A DNA stretch of 64,000 nucleotides from assembly GCA_046349915.1 (NCBI GenBank), contig JAXMBL010000003.1, positions 868,001-932,000 on the forward strand. Direction: 5' to 3'. This stretch comes from CAIXSC01 sp046349915. GTDB lineage: Bacteria > Planctomycetota > Planctomycetia > Pirellulales > Pirellulaceae. The position numbers and the translations under genes are program-made. The notes below the pieces were generated by a model, which did no database searches, was not told where the DNA came from, and saw only the letters and a program-made list of their open reading frames with translations. Shown here one piece after another: positions 25,017 to 34,663 of this stretch. The number at the start of each line of letters is the position of its first letter. Position 1 is the first letter of the stretch.

Positions 25017-27389
25017 TCAACGCTTCTGAAACAAGTCAGACTTTACCAATTGCTCAATCACCGTTCGCAGGGCATAACCGTCTTGCTTGCTGGCGACCGC
25101 GATCGCTTCAATCTCTCGTTGATCGTCGATCGTCATCACTCGCCGCAAGGCGTAAGTTGCAAGCTGGTCAATGAAGGCGACCGCGAAGCGATCCATGTCC
25201 TCGCTCAAGCGTTGTTTGAATTGATCGGGACCGGAGTACTGGCGTCCGTCGGGGAACTGACCGCTCGCGTTGACTTGCGGGTCGTCGCCTAATCCGCCCG
25301 CCACCTTCTCGGTGGTTCGCCAACGACCGATGGCATCGTAGTTGTCGAACGCGAATCCCAGAGGATCAATATTGCGATGGCAAGAAGCACAGGTCGCATG
25401 AGTCGCGTGGGCCTGCAACTGCTCGCGGATCGTGGCCTTCGGTTTGTTGCTCGGAGTCGGCTCGAGAGGCTCGACATTGGGCGGCGGAGGGGGAGGAGTG
25501 CGACCGAAAATCGCTTCGGATACCCACACGCCGCGATGGACAGGGCGGTGCCGAGCGCCATCGGAAGTCAACGACAGCACGGACGCATGCGTCAGAACTC
25601 CACCTCGATGATCCGCATCGGTGAGTTCAACACGCTGAAATCCCGCTTGAGGTGGAAACGACTTGCCGTAGTGCATCGCGAGCCGTGCGTTCATGACGGT
25701 CCAACGAGAGTGCAGGAACTCGCGAATCGATAAATTGTCCGCGAACACCTCGCGGAAAAACTGAGTCGACTCCAGTACCATGCTCCGTTCCAGCCACTTG
25801 TCGTAGTCGGGGTAGAGCTCCGAGTCGGGAGGAAATTGGCCGACGCGATGCAATTGCAACCACTGCCGCGGAAACGACTCGGTGAATCGACTCACCTTCG
25901 TATCTTGCAGCATGCGTTGCAATTGTTGCTGTAAGACGCTGGGTTGATGTAATTCGCCGCGACCGGCGAGTGTAAACAACTCGTCGTCGGGCAGCGAACT
26001 CCACAAGAAATAAGAGAGTCGCGACGCGAGCTCGAAATCGTTGATGCGATCGCGAGGCGCAGTCGGCGTTCCTTCCACCAGGTAGTAGAAGTTCTGGGAG
26101 CTGAGTACCGCGGTCATCGCGGACAAGTAGGCCGCTCGAGGCGACTCGCCAGCCGCCAACTCGCTGGACATCAACTGCAGATAGCGCTCGACTTCCGCCT
26201 CGGTCGCCGGACGACGCCAAGCTCGCGAGATGAAATGCGCCAGAGTTGCTCGCGACGACGTCAAGATTGCTGAAGGAGATTCTTGAGTCTTGCCTGCGGA
26301 TTCGTTCAGGTCCTCGGGAAAGAACGCTGCTCGCTTTTGAGAATCCGTGGGCGAGACGATTGGACCTTCGCATTCGTACCAGTCGACCAATAGTAGAGGG
26401 AAGATGGGCCGACCATCCTCCAGCAAGAGCTTGTAACCGATAGGACTCGGTCGGTAATCCTTCAATCGAGTGACCGTTTTCGGCGTGAGGCTCGGAGTGG
26501 GGCCATCATCCAGTTTGCCGGGCGCTTCATTGATCAGTTGAAAACCGCCTTGAGGCAAGAAGGTCTCGATCTCGATCACTGTCGGTTGATCTTCCGCCGC
26601 CAATACGTCTTGTCCAACCTCCGCTCGCTTGAGGCTGTTGTTCCAGAGGCTTAGACGCGGCAGGCGGCCTTGAAACGACGGCAATCCGCTCAATTGCACG
26701 CGAATGCGGTAGAGGCCCGGCGACGGCGCTTGGATGTTTCCCACCAACAAGCTGGGGTAAATCAGCCAGCGATTCGGCGCTTCGGTCGCTTGGCGGCGAG
26801 TGGCGGATGGCGGTTGCTTTTCGGGATATGCTTGTCGCAGCACCGAGTCGGCTGCCTTGAGGTAGCGTTCGACATGGGATGGCGAAAGAGTGAGCAGCGA
26901 TCCGATGCGGTCAAAACCGTGCCACCGTGGGTCTTCGTTTAACGCTCCCGGCATCGTCGGATCGAAGTGAACTCCCAACAAGTCATAGAGCGTCCGCGAG
27001 TATTCGTCGCGACTGAGGCGGTAATGACTCACCGGCCCGCGACTCGCCATACGAGCGGCTCGGCCCGCGTCGATCCGACGCGAGACGACTTCCACCAGCC
27101 GACTCAATTCATCGGCCGAAAGCTGCGGCTGATCCTTGGGCGGCATCTCGCCTGAATTCACTCGGAACATCACCTCGCTCCAGCGTTGAGCGACCAGCAT
27201 GTCGGCGAAGTTGCGCGAGACGTTGTCGAGTCGGAATTGGCCTTCTTGCTTCTTCGAATCGTGACAGCGCAAGCAGTACTTGGCGAAGAGTGGCTGCACG
27301 GTCTTGTCGAACTCGGCCGCGTCATCCGACCACGCCGTGGATGCGACGAGGCTGATTGCCGTAGTTATTGCGAAAAATGTGACTCGCAT
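25017..27389 (-). CDS. PSCyt1-DUF1587-DUF1592-DUF1588-DUF1585 protein
   Basis: 790 residues from the ATG at 27389, chosen because it starts a clean signal peptide (MRVTFFAITTAISLVASTAW); no clear ribosome site supports it, and in-frame ATGs at 27428, 27473 and 27485 are alternatives. Landmarks in order: CLRCHDSKKQEGQFRL (PSCyt1 haem motif), YRLSRDEYSRTLYDLLGVHF (DUF1587), FISRAWRRPATEAEVERYLQ (DUF1595), SSQNFYYLVE and ASRLSYFLWSSLPDDELF (DUF1592), CASCHRNIDPLGFAFDNYDA (DUF1588, second CxxCH) and LATYALRRVMTIDDQREIEA (DUF1585). It is the shortest of three such proteins here and the only one without a DUF1552 gene directly after it; it follows a dehydrogenase-like gene instead. Confidence 0.91.
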   Translation of the reverse strand: MRVTFFAITTAISLVASTAWSDDAAEFDKTVQPLFAKYCLRCHDSKKQEGQFRLDNVSRNFADMLVAQRWSEVMFRVNSGEMPPKDQPQLSADELSRLVEVVSRRIDAGRAARMASRGPVSHYRLSRDEYSRTLYDLLGVHFDPTMPGALNEDPRWHGFDRIGSLLTLSPSHVERYLKAADSVLRQAYPEKQPPSATRRQATEAPNRWLIYPSLLVGNIQAPSPGLYRIRVQLSGLPSFQGRLPRLSLWNNSLKRAEVGQDVLAAEDQPTVIEIETFLPQGGFQLINEAPGKLDDGPTPSLTPKTVTRLKDYRPSPIGYKLLLEDGRPIFPLLLVDWYECEGPIVSPTDSQKRAAFFPEDLNESAGKTQESPSAILTSSRATLAHFISRAWRRPATEAEVERYLQLMSSELAAGESPRAAYLSAMTAVLSSQNFYYLVEGTPTAPRDRINDFELASRLSYFLWSSLPDDELFTLAGRGELHQPSVLQQQLQRMLQDTKVSRFTESFPRQWLQLHRVGQFPPDSELYPDYDKWLERSMVLESTQFFREVFADNLSIREFLHSRWTVMNARLAMHYGKSFPPQAGFQRVELTDADHRGGVLTHASVLSLTSDGARHRPVHRGVWVSEAIFGRTPPPPPPNVEPLEPTPSNKPKATIREQLQAHATHATCASCHRNIDPLGFAFDNYDAIGRWRTTEKVAGGLGDDPQVNASGQFPDGRQYSGPDQFKQRLSEDMDRFAVAFIDQLATYALRRVMTIDDQREIEAIAVASKQDGYALRTVIEQLVKSDLFQKR

Positions 27390-27477
27390 GCATTTGTTGA
27401 TGCCTGTACGCAGGATTAACTTCGCCATGTTCGTCAAGACGTCGATCCCACCAAGCGTAACACTCTTGCTCATCAGC

Positions 27478-29013
27478 TCACTCATTCGCGTTGGAAGGGA
27501 TGCGATTGACGGTGTAGTACGCATGACGATGGAGCAACTCTTCGTTGTCCCGGGAACGAAGGGCGCCAAGGTCAAACTCAAACACAAATCCAGGTTCGAA
27601 TTTGACGAGCGAGACGTGCGCCGACATACCGTCTTCGGCGAGCGTTACTGCCTTCACTCCTGGCTGATGTCGTTCGATCTCGGGTCCGCCATAACCTCCG
27701 TGATAGGGATGAGTGAATGCGGAGATTGCATACGACTCGGGAGATCCGCCTCGAGGGGCATCGACGGGCTTGGTGAAATGGACGACGAAGCCGTCGGGAG
27801 TGATGTTGAGCCGCAGGATTTCGAACGGCATCTTGCCGCTCCATTCCACTCGCTCTAACGCAAACGGCTTGACGCCGCGCACCGGCCAGCCGCGATTCGT
27901 GCCGCCACACAAGAGTTTGCCTTCGGGTGTAAACTCAACATGCAGAATGCCGGTGGAAAGTCCCTCGCGGAATGGATAGCAGGCGCCTTGCCAGACGCCG
28001 TCGATCTTCTCAGTGGTCGCTCGCATCAAGATCGATTGCGTGTAATCGCCTAGAAACATCTGATTCTCGAACGGTCCAAAACGGCCTTGAGTGCGGTTCA
28101 CATTGAACGCCGTGATGGAACGGCCCATGCGAATGTACGGAAACACCACCGCATAAGGAACCAATTGCGGAACCCGCTTGCTTTCGATAGCCAGGCGACT
28201 GCCTGATTTGGGCATCTCAGGCGTTGGTCCCAACTCGGGCGCGTACGAGTACCAGTGGAAACTGGCGGGATGGCCGTGAAAGCTGCGAGGGGACACCGCT
28301 TTCAGGCTGCATGAACAGTTCCAAGGCCCCTGGCTTTCGATATAGAACAGTTCCTGATGTTCGTTCCAGCCAATTCCCCCTGGACTTCGTAAGCCGCTCG
28401 CATAGGCCGTCGTCTTGCCATCGGGCGCCACCTTCATAATGAAGCCGCGATTCCAGGCATGCGAATAATACGATTCGGAAAGCCCGAGCGCGATGAATTG
28501 GTTTCCTTCCGCATCCAGTTTCGAACCAAAGGCGTACTCGTGGTAGTTCGCATAGCCCCAAGCATCCGAGATCGTGTCGAAACGATCGGCCGCTTGGTCG
28601 CCATCGGTGTCGCTCACGCGAGTTAACTCGCAACTTTGAGTGACTCGGAGGGCATTGTCTTTCCAGACCAATCCGAAGATCTCGTCGAGTCCCGTGGCGA
28701 ACCGATGGAACGTCGGCGTGGGCTTGGGCGCGTCGACTCCATCCATAAAGTAGATCTCGCCATGGCGAGTGCCCACGGCCACTCGTCGGTCGGGCAACAC
28801 CGTGAAAGCGCCCGCCTCGATCACGAGATCCTTGGGGATCGGCAGGTTGACGATCGGATAGTATTCCCGCTCGCGCAACTCCGTCCCCCAACGCTCGCCC
28901 ACTTCCTCGCCGTGCGCGACGTTGCACGCGACGCCGCACATGATGCCGATCAAGAGCGAGAAGAACGCGAACCAGATCGTCTTGCGACCGAGACTACTTG
29001 GGAACCACTTCAT
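27478..29013 (-). CDS. Exported beta-propeller dehydrogenase-like protein
   Basis: 511 residues with a signal segment (TIWFAFFSLLIGIMCGVACN). The repeats FTVLPDRRVAVGTRHGEIYF, GLDEIFGLVWKDNALRVTQS, ELTRVSDTDGDQAADRFDTI and GFIMKVAPDGKTTAYASGLR are typical of the PQQ-dependent/soluble glucose dehydrogenase-like propellers that planctomycetes place beside c-type cytochromes. No cytochrome motif occurs in the chain itself. Its start overlaps the five-CxxCH cytochrome gene by 20 bp and its stop lies 88 bp before the DUF1592 gene start, so three exported redox-type proteins are likely made together. Substrate unknown; the C-terminal 120 residues form a separate beta-rich domain. Confidence 0.82.
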   Translation of the reverse strand: MKWFPSSLGRKTIWFAFFSLLIGIMCGVACNVAHGEEVGERWGTELREREYYPIVNLPIPKDLVIEAGAFTVLPDRRVAVGTRHGEIYFMDGVDAPKPTPTFHRFATGLDEIFGLVWKDNALRVTQSCELTRVSDTDGDQAADRFDTISDAWGYANYHEYAFGSKLDAEGNQFIALGLSESYYSHAWNRGFIMKVAPDGKTTAYASGLRSPGGIGWNEHQELFYIESQGPWNCSCSLKAVSPRSFHGHPASFHWYSYAPELGPTPEMPKSGSRLAIESKRVPQLVPYAVVFPYIRMGRSITAFNVNRTQGRFGPFENQMFLGDYTQSILMRATTEKIDGVWQGACYPFREGLSTGILHVEFTPEGKLLCGGTNRGWPVRGVKPFALERVEWSGKMPFEILRLNITPDGFVVHFTKPVDAPRGGSPESYAISAFTHPYHGGYGGPEIERHQPGVKAVTLAEDGMSAHVSLVKFEPGFVFEFDLGALRSRDNEELLHRHAYYTVNRIPSNANE

Positions 29014-31534
29014 ACAGTAACTCCAGCGAGTTCTTGCCGGGGGTGAGTTTCAAGGGGAGCAACAGCTCTGACCGATTCGGTCCGTCGGTTGAAGGACGCA
29101 CGATCGCTTCCGTGGAGGGAATCGTCAAACGCAAACGACCCATCTGAAATACGCGGTCTGACTCACGAGTGAAATTGCCAGCGAGTGCTCGGAACCAGAC
29201 GGTTTGCGAGGTGGGAGAGTCGAGCACCAATTGGCGCTTCAATTGTCGTGTGGTTTCCGACGCTTGGGCTTCGCAACGATCTTCGATATCGATCGTTCCG
29301 CTGCGGTACAAGAAAGTGGGGATCGACGAAGAGCCAAGATAGTAGCCGCGGAATTGGTAGCCGACATTCTTAGGGTAGAGAGGATCGGGATTGGTGCGAG
29401 CCTCTTTGGTCATCACGGGCAAACGCGGCCAAGCTGCGTCCCGATCGGCTAAAGGGGCGAAGGAGACATCTTGAGCCAAGTTGACGGGCTCGCTCGCTGG
29501 ATTGAAGTCGCCTGACCCTTGACCGCCGCGATTGACGTGGATGAAGTCGTCCAGCCAGAGGGCGGTAAGCGTGCCTGTCTCGGCGTTAAACGCGTAGTGA
29601 ATCTTCTCGGGGTATCCGACGGCGATCCCGCGAAACCCCGCGACTCGACTACGCCCTCGATAGGTCCTGGCCTTGTCGTCAACCGTCAGACGCGTGCTCG
29701 GCGAGCGAATGCCTGGCGGGTCGGCGGCCGAAGTTCCCAGCGAAAGGTAGTACCAAATCGCTTCAATCTGCGAATGAGTCTCGCCGTTCAAGATGTTTTT
29801 GAATGTCGCTTCGCCATTCGGCCAAGCGGTGGGCATGACCGTGCGAGGACGAAAGGCGCCAGGGTTCTTGAGATACTGATAGAACCACTGAGGTTGGAGA
29901 CGCTCGTAGCTGGTCAGTAGATCGATGCCCTGGTTCAGCGACGCGGCTTTTCCATTAAAGCTATGGCAGGTGATACAATTGAGTCCTTTGTCGCCGAGCA
30001 ACTCCCGGCCCGCGGGCCGCAGTTGTTTCTCTCGTTCCCGCTCTCGTTCCGACCGACTCTCCGGCGACGGGATCTTCATCTCGGGGCCTTCGAGCTTATC
30101 GAGTCTAGCGACCAGGTCGGGGAAGTGGTGTAGGTTGGCGGCGCCGTACTGAGGCATGCGAGTGGCCATGTAGGTCCGAATGCTCTCGCCATCCAGCAAG
30201 ACTTTCTTAAGCCAAGCTGGCCTTAGCTTCGCGCCAACCAGCGTCAGCGGCGGAGGAATGCGACCGTCGTCTCCCAGTTTCAACTCGCTGCCAAGAAAGA
30301 ATGGCTGATACGGTTCGGGCACTCCACCGTAGTTGTCGCGGAGGTGGCAAGCGATGCAGCGCAGCGAGGTCAGCGTCTTGGCCAACACGACCTGATCGGA
30401 ATCGGCGCTCGGCGTGGCGCGAAGGGCGTCCGTGATCGCTTGTCGCTGCTCGGCGCTCCAGGTAAATCGCGGGCTGCGCGAGTCGGTCGAGGACAGGCAG
30501 CCGCGAGTGAGATCGGCTGTCCGCAGTGAAGCAATGCGAGCGGCTGGCGTGATGCCGGTCAATGGATGGCAGGCGGCGCAGTTCAGTTCTTGAAAGTACT
30601 TCTTGCCTTCCGCCGCCAACGAGGCATCGAGTGTGAAAGATGCGGGCGATTGAGTCTGTGAAGAAGAGGAAGCGTCGCGGAACAAATAGTGAGCAATGGC
30701 TCGAGCTTCCGTCGGCGTCAACTTCATATCGGGCATTCGGCCCGAGCTGCGAACCATCAGGGGTTGGAACAGAAAATCACCCAGCGATTGGACGCTGTAC
30801 TTCGCGGCAACATGGCTCAATGAAACCGCGATGGGGCGTACGCTCTTCTCGGGCGAGGGAGGCAAATCCTCGTCGTCATCGTCCAATGGCTTCGCCATAG
30901 GGGCGGTGACGGCCGTCGCGTCCTGCGGGCCGTGACAGGCGACGCATCCCACCGAGTGGAATAGGTCTTTGCCGATGGTCAGTAGGTTCGGATCGGGAGC
31001 AGACGAGTCGTTGGCTGTTGCGTCGCTCTTGGTTTTTGCCGCGGGCGAAGCGAGCGAGTCGCGTGGCGTTGAAGAAAGTAAAAAGTGCGTGAGCGCTTCG
31101 GCTATCCGACTTCGCTCGGCCGCGGACCGAGCCGCCAGCATGTTGGGCATGCTGGAACCGGGATGAGTCGTCTCGGGCGACTCGAGGAATTTCCGCAAGA
31201 ATCCCGCCGTGACTCGCGACCCGACAGACGACAAATCGGGCGCTGTCCTCTCAGGGACTGGAGACGGAGGAAGGCGTTCATGGCACGCCGCACAACGAAA
31301 CTCGGCGATCAGCACTTCGCCGGCTTGAGTTGCGGTGAGTGGATGAAGGCCTGGCAGCACCTTGCTTCCCGCCAGCGCGGGGTCGCTCGCTGGCGTTTGC
31401 TTGTCCGATTGCTTGTCTGTCTGCTGGGGCGCGCTGGTTTGTGCCTGTGCTGACGCTGGCGCGATGGCCGACACTGTTGCCAGCACGCTCGCCCCGAACA
31501 GACAGACCGTCATCAAGAACGACACGTACTTCAT
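28994..31534 (-). CDS. Five-CxxCH c-type cytochrome, exported
   Basis: 846 residues from the ATG at 31534 (a TTG at 31549 is five codons earlier). The signal peptide is MKYVSFLMTVCLFGASVLAT with a later ASAQA. Five haem-binding motifs are visible: CAACH (about 81-85), CVACH (about 200), CAACH (about 320), CIACH (about 400) and CITCH (about 520), arranged as repeats of a cytochrome c module with methionine-bearing segments such as GSSMPNMLA and GRMPDMKLTP. The last 250 residues carry no CxxCH and look like a beta-rich domain (LWLDDFIHVNRGGQGSGDFN). It overlaps the propeller dehydrogenase-like gene and is probably its electron acceptor. Confidence 0.9.
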   Translation of the reverse strand: MKYVSFLMTVCLFGASVLATVSAIAPASAQAQTSAPQQTDKQSDKQTPASDPALAGSKVLPGLHPLTATQAGEVLIAEFRCAACHERLPPSPVPERTAPDLSSVGSRVTAGFLRKFLESPETTHPGSSMPNMLAARSAAERSRIAEALTHFLLSSTPRDSLASPAAKTKSDATANDSSAPDPNLLTIGKDLFHSVGCVACHGPQDATAVTAPMAKPLDDDDEDLPPSPEKSVRPIAVSLSHVAAKYSVQSLGDFLFQPLMVRSSGRMPDMKLTPTEARAIAHYLFRDASSSSQTQSPASFTLDASLAAEGKKYFQELNCAACHPLTGITPAARIASLRTADLTRGCLSSTDSRSPRFTWSAEQRQAITDALRATPSADSDQVVLAKTLTSLRCIACHLRDNYGGVPEPYQPFFLGSELKLGDDGRIPPPLTLVGAKLRPAWLKKVLLDGESIRTYMATRMPQYGAANLHHFPDLVARLDKLEGPEMKIPSPESRSEREREREKQLRPAGRELLGDKGLNCITCHSFNGKAASLNQGIDLLTSYERLQPQWFYQYLKNPGAFRPRTVMPTAWPNGEATFKNILNGETHSQIEAIWYYLSLGTSAADPPGIRSPSTRLTVDDKARTYRGRSRVAGFRGIAVGYPEKIHYAFNAETGTLTALWLDDFIHVNRGGQGSGDFNPASEPVNLAQDVSFAPLADRDAAWPRLPVMTKEARTNPDPLYPKNVGYQFRGYYLGSSSIPTFLYRSGTIDIEDRCEAQASETTRQLKRQLVLDSPTSQTVWFRALAGNFTRESDRVFQMGRLRLTIPSTEAIVRPSTDGPNRSELLLPLKLTPGKNSLELLYEVVPK

Positions 31535-31603
31535 GGGGAAACTACTCAAGAGTCTCGGACGCGAATCAGGGGCGAGTGAACTTTACTCGGACAACGCTGG
31601 GCT

Positions 31604-33214
31604 TCATTGTTGCTGAGACGCGCTGATGGCTTCGCTGACCGTCCGCACGCCCGTGGGTTGATAGTCGCTCCAGGGACCGTCGGCGCTTCCCGCGGGCCAC
31701 GTTGCCGGGTTCGCGAAGCGATCTTCCTGATCTTGGTACTGCTTTTGAAGCCGAGCCAACTCGGCTTTCAACTCGGCGAACTTCGCGGCGACCGCGGGCT
31801 TCTGAGCGTCCTGCGGATCGAACAACAGATTTCTTTGTTCGGTAGGATCGACGGTCAGGTCGAACAGTTCGTAAGCGTTCTGCTTCCAGTAATGGATCAG
31901 TTTGTGGGTCGCGGTGCGCACGCCGTAATGAGCCACGGTATTGTGGTGGCCTGGGTCGTGATAGTAGCGATAGTAGACGCTAGTGCGCCAATCCTGCGGC
32001 GATTCGCCTCGCAGCAACGGGGCCAGTGAACGGCCTTGCATGAAGCTGGGAACGGACAGGCCGGCCAGGTCGAGGAACGTGGGGGCGAGATCGATGTTGA
32101 CGACAAACTGTTGAGGAACAGTCCCCGCCTTCACTCCGGGGCCGCGCGCGATGAGCGGCACGTTCAAACCCGGCTCGTACATGAAACGCTTGTCGTATAG
32201 ACCAAGATCGCCGAGATACCAGCCGTTATCGGCCGTATAGATGACGATCGTATTCGCGGCCAATCCCGTTTCGTCCAGGTAGTCGAGTACTTTGCCGATG
32301 CTGTCATCCACTCCTTGGACGCAGGCGAGATAGTCGCGCATGTACTTCTGGTATTTCCATTGGACAAGTTCCTTGCCGGTCAGGAGTTTGCCATCCACGA
32401 GAACTTCCTTGGGGTTCTCGTTCAACCACTTTTGCAGAGCGGGTCCTTTGAGGTCGGCGGGCGGGGTGAGTTTGAGGTCGCGGCGCGAAAGATCGTGAGC
32501 GACCGTTTGTCGATTGATCGGCAGGGCGGTGGGGCGAGTGGCGTAGTCGTCCCAGAGCGTCTCGGGTTCGGGGATGACTTTGTCCTTGAACATTTCGAGA
32601 TGACGAGTCGTCGGCTCCCATGCTCGGTGGGGCGCTTTTTGATGCAGCATCAAGAAGAACGGTTTGTCTTGCGGGCGAGTTTTGAGCCACTGAATGCCCA
32701 AGTCGGTGGTGATGTCGGTGCAGTGACCTTCGATGGTGAGTTTCTTTTTGTTGGGGAGTAGAAACTGAGGATTCCAGTAGGCGCCTTGGCCGGGCAGCAC
32801 GATCCAGCGATCGAAGCCCGTGGGGTCGCTGCCCAGGTGCCACTTGCCGATCATGCCGGTGTGGTAGCCGCCTCGTTGCAGGTGTTTGGCGACATGATCG
32901 CGCTCGCCGTCGAACCGGTTGAAGACCGGGACGTTGTTGACATGCGAGTATTGGCCGGTGAGCAGCGTGGCGCGGCTGGGGGTGCAGATCGAGTTGGTGA
33001 CGTAGCTATGGGCGAAGCGAGCGCCCCCTTTTGCCAGTCGGTCCAGATGAGGCGTCTGGTTCACCTTGGACCCGTAGGCCGAAATCGCATGTTGAGCGTG
33101 ATCGTCAGAGAAGATGAACAGAATATTGGGACGAGAAGCCGGCGCATCGGCGGCGCGCAGTTCGCAGGCCGTCGCCAGCAGCAGCGCCGCGAGCAGTAAG
33201 CAGTAGGTTCTCAT
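31604..33214 (-). CDS. Exported sulfatase (formylglycine type)
   Basis: 536 residues from the ATG at 33214, which begins a clean signal peptide (MRTYCLLLAALLLATACELR); a longer frame reads through repeat DNA. Sulfatase landmarks: PNILFIFSDDHAQH (metal-binding DD at 37-38), SICTPSRATLLTG with the cysteine (about 77) that is converted to formylglycine in the C-x-P-S-R motif, GMIGKWHLG, and TADNGWYLGDLGLYDKR. The C-terminal part (YRYYHDPGHHNTVAHYGVRT, LFDLTVDPTEQRNLLFDPQD) matches DUF4976-bearing sulfatases acting on glycans such as heparan sulfate or mucin. The exact sulfate ester is not predictable. It stands 69 bp before the cytochrome gene. Confidence 0.94.
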   Translation of the reverse strand: MRTYCLLLAALLLATACELRAADAPASRPNILFIFSDDHAQHAISAYGSKVNQTPHLDRLAKGGARFAHSYVTNSICTPSRATLLTGQYSHVNNVPVFNRFDGERDHVAKHLQRGGYHTGMIGKWHLGSDPTGFDRWIVLPGQGAYWNPQFLLPNKKKLTIEGHCTDITTDLGIQWLKTRPQDKPFFLMLHQKAPHRAWEPTTRHLEMFKDKVIPEPETLWDDYATRPTALPINRQTVAHDLSRRDLKLTPPADLKGPALQKWLNENPKEVLVDGKLLTGKELVQWKYQKYMRDYLACVQGVDDSIGKVLDYLDETGLAANTIVIYTADNGWYLGDLGLYDKRFMYEPGLNVPLIARGPGVKAGTVPQQFVVNIDLAPTFLDLAGLSVPSFMQGRSLAPLLRGESPQDWRTSVYYRYYHDPGHHNTVAHYGVRTATHKLIHYWKQNAYELFDLTVDPTEQRNLLFDPQDAQKPAVAAKFAELKAELARLQKQYQDQEDRFANPATWPAGSADGPWSDYQPTGVRTVSEAISASQQQ

Positions 33215-33277
33215 GACAGTATCCAGTGCGAGGTGAAAGGAAAACCGCGAAGCGGCATGATACCCGATAGCGAGCAT

Positions 33278-33509
33278 CGAAGTAGCCCGCTCGCTTCGCG
33301 AGCGGAAAAGCCGAGCGTAGTAATCCGTCACCCAGGCGCAAACCCGTCGAGCGTGAAACCATCTCGCTTTCGCAGGCGTCTTTCGCCGGCCACGGTTTCA
33401 GCGACTTTGCCGGAGGCAAAGGCAACAGTCCGAAGTAGCCCGCTCGCTTCGCGAGCGGAATAGCCGAGCGTAGTAATCCGTCACCCAGGCGCAAACCCGC
33501 CGAGCGTAA
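33278..33509. repeat. Pair of about 80-bp direct repeats with a CCGCTCGC hairpin
   Basis: Copy 1 is 33278-33358 and copy 2 is 33431-33509, nearly identical, each starting CGAAGTAGCCCGCTCGC and holding CCGCTCGC-TTC-GCGAGCGG, a perfect 8-bp stem. Between them, 33405-33430 carries one arm of another repeat whose full inverted form is at 60634-60767. These fill most of the 403-bp gap (33215-33617) between the sulfatase and the divergent small membrane protein gene. Confidence 0.93.
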
Positions 33510-33617
33510 AAGCTGTCTCCTTCCGTTCTTGATAGTCGCATCCGTATGCCGCACAATCTCCATCGCTTAGATCCCTCCGCGACAGTTGCGGCGAAAAGCG
33601 TGAATTGGGGCAAATGA

Positions 33618-34019
33618 ATGGCGCTAAGCATCGCATTATTCTTGGGCGTTGTGCTGCCTTTGGGGCTCTCGTTCTTGTTCAGTAAATGGGGATGGACGAG
33701 GCTGAAAACTGCTTGCCAGCTGGTGTCGGTGATCATGGTCATGGTCAACCTGGCCCATGACGCTCTGTACTTGGAAACAAGGAATATCGCGAGCCTCTTT
33801 ATCGTGTTAGGCCTCTTGATGTGGTATGGGGCGGGATCTTTCCTATATCGTGGTCATGCGCGGTACCAGGGAAACCTGGTGTCGCGGGAAGACTCTCCTT
33901 TTGAATTCTGGTCCACAGTTGCGGCATTGGCGGCAATGGGCGCCATTTGTCTGGTAATGGGTGGTCTCGTCATGTTCCTCCTTGGCCCCCTTGTGGCAAC
34001 TCTCCGCAAAGGGGGATGA
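33618..34019 (+). CDS. Small membrane protein, unknown
   Basis: 133 residues with about four hydrophobic segments (about 3-20, 33-50, 57-76 and 98-128), e.g. IALFLGVVLPLGLSFLF and MGAICLVMGGLVMFLLGPLV. I do not recognise a family. A GGGG lies about 8 bases before the ATG. The charged residues sit between helices (SKWGWTRLK, RGHARYQGNLVSREDS), as expected of an inner-membrane protein, which argues that the frame is real even though another frame is open on the opposite strand. It is divergent from the sulfatase gene and isolated from other genes. Confidence 0.6.
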   Translation: MALSIALFLGVVLPLGLSFLFSKWGWTRLKTACQLVSVIMVMVNLAHDALYLETRNIASLFIVLGLLMWYGAGSFLYRGHARYQGNLVSREDSPFEFWSTVAALAAMGAICLVMGGLVMFLLGPLVATLRKGG

Positions 34020-34417
34020 GAGCGACAAGGAATCGCACCGGCGGACTAATCGCCCCCGGCTCGATCAGTGATCCGGTCAAGAGTGTTGCCCGCTATTCTC
34101 ATGCTTGAATGTCGAGCGTTATCCAAGAATCCGGGCATTTGGCGAGTTGCGATCCAACACGAACTCATCGAGCGCTTGTCGAATAGCTCTTGGATATCGC
34201 TCCCCCCCTCGCCCCAAGCTTGCTTGGGGAGCAGGGGGACGGGGGGTGAGGGGCCGGACCAAGCCAGCAGCGGAACACCGGCCAGCATGCACCAAGTACG
34301 TCGAGCAACCCCTAGCAAGCAACACCCAGCAACCACGTCATAACCCACTGAGTGTACCATGACAGACAGACGTCGAGCGATGATTGACGGTAAGGCGAGC
34401 ACACCGGAGAGGACGCG
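34020..34417. other. Gene-free spacer with hairpins and one half of an inverted repeat pair
   Basis: 398 bp without a credible gene. It holds CCCCAAGC-TT-GCTTGGGG (within 34201-34240), then a segment (about 34236-34310) that resembles, in reverse complement, 36203-36276: both share GCCGGTGT and CCCCTCACCC in the same order. Open frames here are low-complexity and differ in all six readings. Confidence 0.6.
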
Positions 34418-34663
34418 ATGAGCGAGCATCAGTACGTGCATTTTCTGGCGGTCGATCGGCCGTTGAACGACGAGCAACTGGAGTTCATGGAGCAGCAGTC
34501 GTCGCGCGCGAAGGTGAGTCGTTGGGAATTCACCAACGAGTATCACTATGGAGGATTTCGAGGCGACGTGTTGGGCATGCTGCAACGCGGCTACGATCTC
34601 CATCTGAACTTTGCGAGCTACGGGGTGCGGAAGTTGATGTTCCGCCCGTGCGAACGATGTTGA
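34418..34663 (+). pseudogene. N-terminal part of a split hypothetical protein (MSEHQY family)
   Basis: 81 residues starting MSEHQYVHFLAVDRPLNDEQ, with RWEFTNEYHYGGFRGDVLGM and ending ASYGVRKLMFRPCERC. From memory of planctomycete genomes this N-terminus (SEYQYYEF-type start, FVNEYxWGxFKGD, LMLRLP) belongs to larger hypothetical proteins of several hundred residues. The frame ends at a TGA exactly where the family would continue, and a second frame (34657-35370) carries the continuation. A frame change near 34640-34663 would join them. This can be a true pseudogene, a sequencing error, or two coupled genes, since the stop overlaps an ATG of the second frame. Confidence 0.6.

Noticed and set aside
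33418..33748. Minus-strand frame opposite the small membrane protein
   Set aside because: It runs through repeat DNA and has mixed composition; the plus frame has regular membrane segments.
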